From assembly GCA_001931875.2 (NCBI GenBank), contig MSJH02000463.1:1-31746 (forward strand): a DNA stretch of 31,746 nucleotides. The letters are read 5' to 3'. The DNA comes from Byssochlamys sp. IMV 00236. Lineage: Eukaryota > Ascomycota > Eurotiomycetes > Eurotiales > Thermoascaceae. The notes beneath the pieces were generated by a model that was not told the DNA's origin, did not search any database, and saw only the letters and a program-made list of their open reading frames with translations. Position numbers and translations under genes: made by a program. Below, piece by piece: positions 21,858 to 31,746 of the stretch (the first letter of the stretch is position 1; each line of letters opens with the position of its first letter).

Positions 21858-24138
21858 TTATTCATCGTCTAAAAAAAACGAGTCCAAGCTGGCCAATTCG
21901 AGGGTATCTTCCTTGCCTACATAATTAGGCGGTGTTGAATTCATTGTAGACTCTGATGTCAATTCATCCGGATCTTCAAACAGGGTACTCGATGACGGTA
22001 TCAAATGTCCTCGGATACGTCGTCGTGAGGAATCTAAGCTGTCCAGAGATGTCTTACTGACCACAATGGACGTTCGACTCGAATTCTCTTCTTGTGCTTT
22101 GGTTGATTCTGTTGTAAATATTGAATCGTAATGTTCAATCAGGTCTTGTATCAGTCGATATGGATGTCGCTCAAATGTACTCACTTTAGATTCTACTTGT
22201 GGCCGTAATAAAACATAACCAAAAGAGTGTGCAAATCGTCTGGATAGTGTTTGGTCATCACACAATCTATATGTAAACAAACATATCTTGTTGGTATCAT
22301 GTCTTTTATTCGTTTTTCTTTCTTACTTGTTCAAGTGCGAAAAGAGTACTTTACACATGTGGTAATTGGGTGTAGGTAGAGTCGTCAATAATTTGCTTAC
22401 CGATGCTAATCTTGTCTCTGTATCTTGCTCTAAAAAAGGAAAGAAAAAGTAATTATCAGTACACATCTATAATAATAATAATAATAATAATAAAAACTTA
22501 CGATTGGAATAAATAATCTTACAAGGTTCATACAATTCAAAGGTCAATAAACATTCAGGCAACTCCATCAAGTATAATCGAATCAGGGAAGCAATCAACA
22601 ATACATCATAACTCTCCAATAACTCTTGACTTATCACTGGATACTGTTGATTGATCTGATCTCTGGCTGCATGAACTCGGTCGAGTGGTAGACTGGTTAT
22701 CCACACGAGGTGCTTTTCTATAAAATACATAAAAGAGTCAATGGACTGCTATTACCTGGCGTAGTTAGTATATAAAAAAAGAACCTTCTGCTTCTAAATT
22801 GGCAAGCCCTAATTTGTTGTATTTGTGTATGTGTAAAATGTCAGTGTACGGTCGTACGTTGGTTTCATGCTTACCAGATTCAATCACAGACATTCCTTTG
22901 GACATAAAGTTGGGAATCAAAGTACCTTCTGTCCTGGTGACCTCATCCAATGCAACGCCAAACAATTGATGATGTGCTGCTCCATAAAAATAATTCTCAT
23001 ACAGAACCGGTCGAGGACAGAACTGACCTGTCCTGTGTTGTTCCACAATGACCTGAACGTCCTTATCGGGTTTCAGTGTCTCTTGATAGAGCATCATGTT
23101 ATCCACTGTTTCCTTGTATCTCGGTATCGTATTGGATAATGAAGCTGCGACACTGATAAACACTACATAGTTTTTAGATGGGTCAACATTTTATATTTAT
23201 TTACCTTGCTTGATCGTCTGTATTCGTTCCAATTCTAAGCTTTCCATTTCTTCATAATGCATAAACAATGCTTCTTCTGTCTGCATACGCATCTTGTCTA
23301 CCTTGATCACGAGCTCACGATAGGCTTTATCTGCTTGAAGCATTTCCCTTACATATGGCTCCATTGGCTGTTGTTGTTGTTGCTGTTGTTGTTGTTGCCA
23401 CTTGAAGAGTCCATAGAGGCCCTTGGACACTGGCTGTCGAACCACTTTCTCATACTGGTCCTGCCCTATCTGTCTGAGAAAATGAAGTCCAATGAGATCA
23501 TGCATCACCGACGGTGACTGATGCTTGTCCTGCAGCCAATGAACAATCTCCCGTCTGGTCAATCCGGTTTCATTCAGGGGTCGCATCCAATCCTCGACCT
23601 GGAACCGTTCATAGAACAAGAGAGTGCCCAACTGAATGACGGTCGGTCGATAATTGGGCTGGATCGTCAGGAGAGACCGACACTTGGCATGATAGACTGA
23701 TTTCGCTTGTTCCAGTTGCTTGACAAGCGCTTCAAACTGACTCATCTGCTGTTCTAATGTCTGTTTGGCATTGCTGACAATTCGACTGTATCGGCTAGCT
23801 AATCTTTTCAGAGGATCCAAAGCTGTCGTATGTAAATTTTCTGCGCGTGTCCAGTGTTCTGTTGCTGAGGCTTCACTTTCAGCCCAGACAACTTGGAAGC
23901 ATCGTGAGAGAGTGGTCAGTTCGTCTAGCTCGGGATGAGGTAGTTTTGATAACTGAGTGCCGTGATGTCGTTCAGCTTCGATTCTCTCCTGAATGTAATT
24001 TGCAATCGCTTCATTCTCAGTCACAGACTGAGCAAGTTTCTTGTGAAGAATGTCAAAACCGTATCGAAAATTGGGATAGTTGTCAACACTGGCGGTTGGA
24101 GACCAAAAGCTGGTTTGAAAAGGATGTTCTTGAGGCAT
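21858..24138 (-). CDS. F-BAR/DEP/RhoGAP protein, Rgd2-like
   Basis: My model has six exons on the minus strand: 24138-23205, 23162-22875, 22808-22785, 22717-22502, 22429-22327, 22266-21858. They total 1974 nt in phase (657 aa). An N-terminal F-BAR region (FRYGFDILHKKLAQS) is split, as in Rgd2, by a DEP-like insert around residues 168-235 (ERFQVEDWMRPL ... GLHLFLRQ-type helices) and a Gln tract near 247-258. RhoGAP features follow: FGVALDEV, the LDRVHAARDQINQ helix, LIRLYLMELPECLLTFELYE, and SFGYVLLRP. Such proteins bind membranes and stimulate GTP hydrolysis by Rho/Cdc42-type GTPases in polarity and cytokinesis. The usual Arg finger (EGIYR) is not present: the exons join as LEAE-EKHLVWITS. 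The intron at 22784-22718 has a weak GTTCTT donor but a good TACTAAC branch point. The C-tail is Ser-rich and acidic, likely phosphorylated. Confidence 0.9.
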
Positions 24139-25370
24139 GTTTTATAATGAAAGAAAAAGACAAAGGTGTGCATGTATATTTTTACTTTTTTTAATATACA
24201 ACAACGCATAGAATGACTTTTTCTATTTTAAGGGGGCGACAATGTGCTTGAAGGTTACCCAAGAGTTTATGAAGTAACATATAAATAATCGAATGCTAGT
24301 CCAAATGTTAAACTCTTTTAAAGTGTCTCGGCTCTCTCTCTTTTCTTATAATCTTGATACGCTTTTGTTATTACCATTATTTTCTTTATTTGTTCGAATT
24401 GTACAACCTAAATAAAAGGCAGTAATAATATCTTCTTTGAGAGAAACAAACAGAGGGGGAAGAGTGAACAGTCATCACTCAAGTATAATCATGGTGATGC
24501 TTGAATGGTTTTTAATCTTTTTGTTATGTTGAGTTTTGGATTCTAAACATCAATATCAGACGTATTTACACTGATGTTGGTAATATCAGCATCAATTTCA
24601 GTGGCAAAATGTACTAAAGCGAGATCACAAGTTAGACCGTTGTAAATATTTGTCAGCTATTGCTTTTTATCGACTAGCTTCTAGCTATATAATACGTAGA
24701 GGTTGCATTACAGGATATTTAACCGTATATTTCTTCGACATCTCAAAACTAACATTTTCAAGAAATTCCCAGTTAGTTGGATAGGATAATTCTCTGTTTG
24801 TGCAAATGCTTCAACTGTTGTTCAAGAGATAGAGACTGGTTAGGCCAAGTTGATGGTTTCAAACACGAAGAACTGAATGAAATTTATGCACCACCACACA
24901 TCGGTTCAGTCTCCGACATGACCATCATCAACTTATGGTGCCTGAACCTACTCTTTTCTTTCAAAAGTGATCTCACTGTGCCGTTAAACCAATTTACAAC
25001 AGAGTCATCTCTTTATATATGGAGTTAAGGTCTACTATCGTGGTAGGATTTCGGATGTGGATTATGATAATCTCCCATCTATATGCAATTGGATAAGCTT
25101 AATGAAATATTTGTGTGTAATCACTTTGATACATTTCATCAAACAGCTGATACCAGAATAATAGAATAATTTAATCATTTAATAGTATTTTATTTTTACT
25201 AAATTGTTTGTTCTACACGTTGACAATTATTGTTATCCACTATTGCTCTTTCTTCCCTAGAATAGTTTTTGGTCATAAATACTTAAACCGATCATGTTCA
25301 TCAGCCGCACTGTATAAAAAAGAGTGTATGTGGGCATAAAAAGTAAAGAAGGGCATATGTGTTTTGGTTA
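24139..25370. other. Intergenic, promoter side of RhoGAP gene
   Basis: This 1.2-kb A+T-rich gap lies between two minus-strand genes: RhoGAP promoter on one side, HMG-gene 3' end on the other. The frame at 24777-25028 is short and unrecognised. I see no RNA gene or repeat. Confidence 0.5.
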
Positions 25371-27220
25371 TCACTCGCTACTTGGTTTGCGAAGTCTTGG
25401 GCTTCTTCTCTTGTGAGGACGTTCTTGATAAGGTGTATTTGTGTCCAATGGATGTTTACTACCATTTAAAACTTGTAAATTATTAGGGTTATCGTTATCA
25501 TTATTGTTGTTGGAATATTTAGGTTGTGGTGTATGCACAAACTCGACGGGTATTATGCCTCTCATCATTTGATCTGAGCGATAGTTCCATTGTGGATGCT
25601 GTTGCTCTGGCAGTGATGATGATGAGGGCTGTTCTTGTTGTTCTTGGTGCTGTTGTTGTTCTTGTTGTTGATGACGATAATTCTCAACGTCCTGATAATC
25701 ATTGGTCATAGGTTGGTCTATATACGCACGATGAGACGGTGAACCCTTTGTTTGAGACATAGATTGCATGCTATCTTTATCATTGTTATCGCCCGAACTA
25801 CCTGAACTGCCATTGCCCGTGCTGTTACCATTAGAGCTTGCGTCAGCAGCACTTCCGCTACAAAAAAGGAAAGGAAAAAGAACAAATTAAGATATTGTTC
25901 GAAATTTACTTTTATAGAAATATACCTTCCGGGCGATTTCTGTTTAGCTCTCTTTCTCGCTCTGTCGATCAGACGGTTGGCAGACTCTTGTTTGGCTTTG
26001 AATTCCTTGAGATACTGCTGATATCGCTTATACTCATCCGTCTCACGGTATCGTTCGAGCGCGGCAAGGTACTCATCTTTTGCACGCATGGCCTTTCGTT
26101 CATAGGCTTGCTTCTCATAGTAACTCAGGTTCTTCCATTGTTCGCCAACGACCTTTGCTAGTTCAGCAAATGATAGGTTTTGGTCTTTTAATTTTGCACG
26201 TGAATCATTCGAGAACATAATGTACGCTGATGGAGGTTTGATGGGTGCATTTCGATCCGGCTTTGCGTGTCGGCGGTATTTGCGTTTGGGCGCTGTTGAA
26301 TCACTTTGAACAGATTCGCTATCTTCATTGGACGAGATGCTAGTACCTCGTATGATCGGTTGGCTTGGTATAATTTTATTGGTACTGCTGCTGCGACTGC
26401 TGCTTCTGCCGCCATGAATAGTATCGATACTGTCCTTAGCGTTGCTATTATCATTGTTGCTGCTGCCGTTGTTGTTATTGTTGTTGTTATTGTTATGGTT
26501 ATCGCTCAAAGCAGCCATGTTGGGTGGGATAAAGCGCGAAGTGAGATTAGGTCCAGAATTATTACTACTGCTGTTGCCACTCGTATTACTTCCGCCCATG
26601 CCGCTATTCATACTGCGAGGGCTGGTCATGCCTGTGATGAGTGTTTCATAACCACTACTGGCATAATTGGCAGCTGGGCCCCTTGAATGTTCAACTTTTA
26701 GAGACGAAGGGATATCAAGCGAATATTCTAGAAAAGGCAAACTGAAGTTAAAACAATGACATCATATTGATGTATTATTGATTTACTTGGTCCCATTATG
26801 TTAGTTACCAAAGGTTGATCTCGAGGAATACCCTTTGCGGTTGCTATCTCTCGTTGGATCAACTATAAAAGACCATTAACTTTCTCCTCTTGCTTTTTTT
26901 GTTGTCTGTTGCACGTACCCTTCTGTGACCGCGTTTGATGTTCATCACAATCATGTCTTCTTCTGTGATTTCTAGAAGCTGTCCATATTAAAAAAAAAAA
27001 GTGTTAGTTACATCAAAACTTTATTTCCGCTTAAAGAGAGTTATATCATCGCCTTTACCGAAGAAATCGAATCGAAACCTTCAGATATGAAGATATCATA
27101 ATATTGGCTTAGATGGCAATGGTTTAAAAATTCTCTTACACTTTCAAAGTTTGTACAATTGTTATTATTATCGTTATTATTATTATTGCTGTATTGATGT
27201 TGAAAGGCTTGCATTGTCAT
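25371..27220 (-). CDS. SAM plus HMG-box protein
   Basis: My model has five exons on the minus strand: 27220-27059, 26978-26919, 26862-26787, 26727-25926, 25857-25371. They total 1587 nt in phase (528 aa). Residues 25-92, split over three exons, form a SAM domain (VREFLNHCHLSQYYDIF, LLEITEEDMIVMNIKRGHRR, IQREIATAKGIP). A long Asn/Ser-rich, disordered linker follows (NNNNNNNNN), then a basic NLS-like stretch (KRKYRRHAK). An HMG box starts near residue 260: IKPPSAYIMFSNDSRAKLK, FAELAKVVGEQWKNLS, YERKAMRAKDEYLAALERY. A basic tail (RLIDRARKRAKQK) and a Gln-rich C-terminus close the protein. Inference: a nuclear DNA-binding regulator that may oligomerise or find partners through SAM. Whether the box is sequence-specific (SOX/MATA type) or non-specific (NHP6 type) cannot be settled here; the single box with an IKPPSAYI start leans to NHP6/TF-like boxes. 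Confidence 0.92.
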
Positions 27221-27394
27221 AAATATCGTTGAGGTTCCCTATAGCTACTATCACCATAAGTTGTTGTTTTTATTAAAAAAGAAGCACTTACAACATTTAA
27301 CAATAGTCACTGTTTTCGTACGCTTTTGCCCTGTGTTGTAAATTCGACAATAAAAAAGAGAGAGAAATAGAGTAGGCAAAAAAATTTTTCCTCG

Positions 27395-27432
<38 letters not shown>

Positions 27433-30172
27433 AAATCTTATAGACCTTTTAATGCTTTTTTATATTCTTTTCGCTGATCCAGAAAATTGGTGTTGCCATT
27501 TTAAGAAACTAAGGCATTTATATTAATGGTTAATTCTTATTTTCAATAGCTTTTGATGATAAATTATGTACTCTGTATCTCATTCGACCTTATCTTACTA
27601 CTACCTTGCCTATTTACTCTTTCCCTGCCCTTTCTTCTCCCCTTGATTCCTCTCATCCTGCCATTCCTACTCCAATATTCTATAAAAGGAAAGGACTTAT
27701 AAGGTTTATTTTTTCTTAATCACGATCGAGCTTTTCCTGACTATCGCCCGATTTCCAAGCAAAAGTGTCTGAGGGTGATCGGAAATTTAAAAGGGCAAAA
27801 TAGACGCAATAATTCATCTTTTGGAATAACCATCTCTAAATCCGTTACTTCCTAAATAAATAAAAATGTAAAATGTAAAATGCGAAATAATGTACTATTC
27901 TGTTCTTTCTTAATAAATTTCATTTTAGTATTTTATTCTTTTCTGCTGCATAAACCTTATAAATATGAATAGCTTCTTTTGTGTTCTTTCTGCTTCCATG
28001 TACTTTTCTAGATTATTGAAAAAGAACATTTCTTATTTTGGTAATATCTCGTTCTTTTCTTTCTTCTTTTTTAACCTCAGTTGACTAATTTATGCGTTTG
28101 TGGCCATGGTAACTGTTACCATGACTTGTTCTGTATCGTTCTAAAGAAAAGAAGAATGGCTGTGTAAAATCTGATAATTTTGGGAAAGATGACTCTGATC
28201 AAAAGAATGGTAAATGTGTTAGAAAATTGAAATGCATTTATACTTTCGCCATTGTGTTTTCTTAGTTTGCTTTGCGTTCTTTTAAACATTTGTAGACTAT
28301 ATGAATATTTTGTTGTTGCGAGATTTATAACTATTTGCTGTTTCAGTTTATACTGTCTATATTTTCTCTAGTAAAATTTTATCTATCACGCTTTTAGAAA
28401 TTTATGATGCCATTGTGCTTTTTCTATTATTTATAGCATATCTTTTCATAAATATCGAGCTCTCTTCTCTTTATAGTCTCTTTTGATCATTATACTCTGA
28501 TATTCAATCCTCAATTAACGCTTGAGATACAAAAAAGAAGCATGCTGTTCAAATAGTTATGCAACAGCTACACAAGTGCACAACCATACTTCATTTGAGT
28601 CCTCCAAAATAAGCAGTTTGATATTACTGAATGAGTGAATGGGGTCTTCTTTTGAAGCAAATAATAGAAATCATAAACATTGACCGTGTTACAAACTATG
28701 TGGTCCCAATAGTCTATATCAAAACTGAAGCAGACCATATGTACAAGTTATGGAATAATGCAAAATGATGGCGTGAAAGCTGCAATTACAAAAAATATAA
28801 ACAAAGTAAAACACACGCAAGCTTATAATACAAGCAGAACAAGCCGAATGTACATATTGAACTCTCTCTGTACAGCAGAAGAAAGTAAACATTGGATTCA
28901 GTGAGATATGATTTAGTTAATTGTATCCATGAACGTTTTACTACAGAAAAAGAAAGAGAAGTAGCCTTATCAAAGTTAGTTCTACGAAAGCATCATTGAA
29001 TGTAATAAAACTGTCGGTAGTTGATATTGAAGCACTTTAAGAAATCATTAGAGCAAATCTACACCCTCTAAACAGTAACAAGCGTATCCTAGCGAATCAC
29101 TGCCGCTAGTTGCATAATAAAGATAGTGTCTTTCACTATAGCTAATTCTCTCACCTTTAATAAACTAATTTGAGATGGTAAAACGAATAAAATAGACTTT
29201 TTCTTTATTTGGTTAGTAAGTAAGATATTACCTAGATTGTAAAGATGCAAATCTACAGGCAGACAATTGAATTTTAGATACAGTCTTTTAATAAGGGGTT
29301 TGCAACTTTATCGGCTTGAGTCTTCTCTGAGCAAGTGCATGAATCCAGCTTGTATCCATAATAAACGATATTTCAATTGTGCTGACTTGAAGTGAACCAT
29401 AGTTTGGTTGTTTGAACGTATTCAAACGCTCGCCCTCTGAATCTGTGGTTATTTGCGTATGACTTCAGTATGTTGTAACCGCTTCAAGGCCTGGTAGGAA
29501 GAAGGAAAGGAGTTATCCTAAATTGGGATGCCATTGCTTTATGATATACCAATCCTCATTCACATCCTTCTACGCTGAATGTGAGCTGATTTTATTCCAT
29601 TATGTCATGAATAATTTTATCGTAAACTCTCTGGTTTTTGTACAGTTTTTCAGAATGCATTTATCAGTCAGATTTGCCTCTTATTAAATACACTATTTTC
29701 ATAAATTATTCGCACACATTACAAGATCAATAACAATTAAACCCTTTATGTCTTTTTTATTATCTAAAAAGACAATATTTAATATATAAAATGAGTTTGA
29801 TACTTTTGAGAAAAGATAAATGTGGTCAAGACTTTATACAAAATGAAATGTTGTTAGAGACTCTGTATAAATAGTTTGATCTTGACTTCATTTTTTCTCT
29901 TATAAATCCCTTTCTTTATAATGTAAGTATTTAATATCAATGCAAATAACTGATTTACTAATCATCTCTTTATTCATTCTTTTGCTTCTGATGGGCTCTC
30001 TTATCATTTGTTGTCTCATTTGTTGTCTGAAATAATCATTTTTTTTTATCAGTGTGCAAATAAAGTGTAAAAATATTCAGGTACGATTTATTTATTTATG
30101 TGACCCATATTCGGCACAGACGCTACTTTTTTTTTTTTATTTCCTTTTTTTTACTTTCTTTTACTTTAATTC
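27221..30172. other. Gene-poor divergent region between HMG gene and ATG29
   Basis: Almost 3 kb of A+T-rich sequence separates two divergent starts. I find no recognisable coding exon, tRNA or long repeat. Notable items: a 35-A run (27395-27429) about 175 bp upstream of the HMG-gene start, a perfect tandem 12-mer TCATTTGTTGTC (30004-30027), and pyrimidine tracts at 30128-30165 just before the ATG29 start. Confidence 0.5.
27395..27429. repeat. 35-bp poly(A) run
   Basis: An uninterrupted run of 35 A, the longest homopolymer in the window. Read on the HMG gene's strand it is a poly(dT) tract in the promoter region and may exclude nucleosomes. Confidence 0.9.
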
Positions 30173-31337
30173 ATGGAATCCGATAAAGATACATTTCATG
30201 TTGTCATTAAACTGCCATTTCCAAGACCAAATGACTTTGCAGAACCACCTTCAGTAAGCCTTTCTTTGTCTTTTCTTTCCTTGTTTTTATCAACTGCTCT
30301 TTCTCATTTTGCTTGAATAGATTGTTTGGACCGAAGAAATGGAACATCAGCTATGGAAGCACATGAGTCAGAAAAGCAAAGACTGTAAAATAGCATTTCA
30401 TAATATAGAACCAGAAAAGTTCAATAACATCCATTCTGTAGGGAATGCGATTGCAGAACAGTTGGGTATACCCACACAATATGTTGTTCGTCATGCGGCC
30501 TTCATTTATGAAACTCAGCTAAAAGGAATACAGCAACAGTTACGGCTGAACGTTGGAAGAACAAAGAGCCCTGTTGTGAATAAATCGAGACCACGTAAAG
30601 GATAACCTATGTGATTGATAGCTGTACTTCTTTACTCATATATTATCCTCTCTCCATCAATTGAATATAGCATCTATCAGATATTCCGATACAATTCAGC
30701 ATAATGAATTGCCTCAGGAAAACAGACAAACCTCCGATTCTTTGTTGTTATCAAAGATATCCACCATAACGCCTCGTTTACAAGAGCCAGAAAACCAAGA
30801 CAATTTATCAATAGAAGAGCAACCCATAGAAAATCAAGGAGAAAGCGAAGAAGATGACCAGGATATTACAGATCAATTGGAAAAAATCCAAATAGAAGAA
30901 GAACCTGCATTTTTACCACGTAGATCAATGAGTAAAACGATGAGTAATAGCAGCCGATTATCATTGTCTATTCAAAATCTAAAAAAGACTATTACACCTC
31001 AACAGCAGCAACAACAGCAGCAACAACAGCAACAACAATTACCACAGTCTCCTCAAATAGCAACCGCATCGAGCTCAAATAACCCAAGTGCGCTCAACTC
31101 GGTGGGGTCCTCCTTTAGCGATTTATCAGGTCAGTTCATACATATTAATAAGGCTACCTATTTACATAATATTTTATTATATACAGACTCATCAGTCACC
31201 CAATCAGCCTTGGAGGATGCATTCATGTCCAAGTTTAACCAGGGATCGAAAATGTAGGTTGAGCGTTTTGTCAATATAAGACTGACTGTGTTTATCATAG
31301 GTCATTACTAAACTTTTCTCGTAAATATAAAGAATAA
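30173..31337 (+). CDS. atg29: Atg29, autophagy scaffold subunit
   Basis: My model has five exons: 30173-30253, 30321-30594, 30671-31129, 31187-31253, 31301-31337. They total 918 nt in phase (305 aa). The N-terminal Atg29 domain is clear: FHVVIKLPFPRPNDFAEPPS, then VWTEEMEHQLWKHMSQ, and AEQLGIPTQYVVRHAAFIYE followed by QLKGIQQQLR. Known role: Atg29 forms a complex with Atg17 and Atg31 that organises the phagophore assembly site. The middle is acidic and disordered (ESEEDDQDITDQLEKIQIEEE) with a Gln tract near residue 229. The C-terminus, spread over the last three exons, has the conserved fungal end (SSVTQSALEDAFMSKFNQGS, then KMSLLNFSRK). Intron 3 (31130-31186, 57 nt) is stop-free and a multiple of three, so retaining it would keep the frame. 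Length is somewhat above that of yeast Atg29 (about 213 aa). Confidence 0.92.
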
Positions 31338-31746
31338 TGTTTGATATATTTTATTGTTCCAAATAAAAGAATAAAAGCATGTAATGTCTTTTAAAGAACT
31401 ACATGAATGATCGAAATTTACACATACATTACTTACCGTCAATAAGCCACTTTTCTAACTTGATTCTATCTTAATAACGTACTGAAAGAGTACTTCAACG
31501 TAATTTTTCTTAAAAAAAAATGTCTGGATAATGGGTTAAAAATTATACAATACACTAAAAGTAGCTCTGGTCAAAAAATGTATCCTATTGGTGGCTTAAA
31601 AAGGTACACTTTGTAAAATGAGCGTTGCAAGAATAGCATTCGCTCAAGCATTAATGATGAACTGCGGATAGCTCAGTTGCAAAGTAGACTTGGGATTCTG
31701 ACAACAACACTATGAAGAATGTCTTTTTTTTTTTTTTTTTTTTTTT
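31338..31746. other. ATG29 3' flank, with a tRNA-like fragment
   Basis: This is A+T-rich 3' flank. Within it, 31664-31680 (GCGGATAGCTCAGTTGC) resembles the 5' end of a tRNA, including an A-box-like TAGCTCAGTTGC (31669-31680). No anticodon stem or B box (GGTTCGANTCC) follows, so it is not a complete tRNA gene. Confidence 0.4.
31724..31746. repeat. poly(T) run at window end
   Basis: 23 T run to the last base of the window. Together with the poly(A) start, it suggests the contig was broken at homopolymers. Confidence 0.9.

Noticed and set aside
24777..25028. An 83-codon Cys-containing frame considered as a small secreted protein.
   Set aside because: The upstream region lacks a promoter-like tract, the start is not in a convincing signal peptide, and codon content resembles noncoding flanks.
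3082..31337. A trafficking/autophagy gene cluster (DOP1, LMBD1, RhoGAP, ATG29).
   Set aside because: The genes are on both strands, separated by transcription factors and a transposon island, with no shared regulatory signal seen. The co-location looks incidental.
1..31746. CRISPR arrays, rRNA and complete tRNA genes.
   Set aside because: No regularly spaced repeats, rRNA-like stretches, or paired A and B boxes at tRNA spacing were found on either strand.

Overview
The window looks like a contig from an early-diverging fungus, most likely a mucoralean (Mucoromycota). The reasons are: A+T-rich DNA; genes with many short introns (about 45-80 nt, mostly GT..AG, often with TACTAA-like branch points); CAA/CAG-encoded glutamine tracts; and fungal-type proteins (Atg29, Dop1, an Rgd2-like RhoGAP). 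The species is an inference. The window starts in a poly(A) run and ends in a poly(T) run, as fragmented assemblies often do. All exon models below were built by hand from splice signals and reading-frame continuity; no transcript evidence was available.

Layout. 85-2574 (-): an unrecognised gene with coding blocks in several frames and an in-frame stop, probably decayed. 3082-9326 (+): DOP1, 13 exons, 1861 aa, Golgi/endosome trafficking. 9451-11614 (+): LMBD1-type lysosomal/vacuolar membrane protein, 11 exons, 522 aa. 12109-12765 (+): intronless two-finger C2H2 factor with Msn2-type contact residues. 13351-16619: a degenerate mobile-element island holding a truncated MULE (Mutator-like) transposase and, in the same orientation, a Fanzor (eukaryotic TnpB-like RNA-guided nuclease) gene whose C-terminal half is intact over five exons. 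Partly conserved inverted repeats flank both genes. 16620-20305: gene-poor. 20306-21263 (+): bHLH factor, 5 exons, 246 aa. 21858-24138 (-): F-BAR/DEP/RhoGAP protein, 6 exons, 657 aa. 25371-27220 (-): SAM plus HMG-box protein, 5 exons, 528 aa. 27221-30172: gene-poor. 30173-31337 (+): ATG29, 5 exons, 305 aa.

The host genes are housekeeping and regulatory genes (membrane traffic, vacuole, autophagy, Rho signalling, three transcription factors) and show no sign of forming a cluster. The part most worth attention is 13.3-16.65 kb: a possible MULE element carrying a Fanzor gene, with a structured segment just after the Fanzor stop codon that could be its guide (omega) RNA. Frame breaks in the Fanzor N-terminal half and truncation of the transposase suggest that this copy is no longer active.
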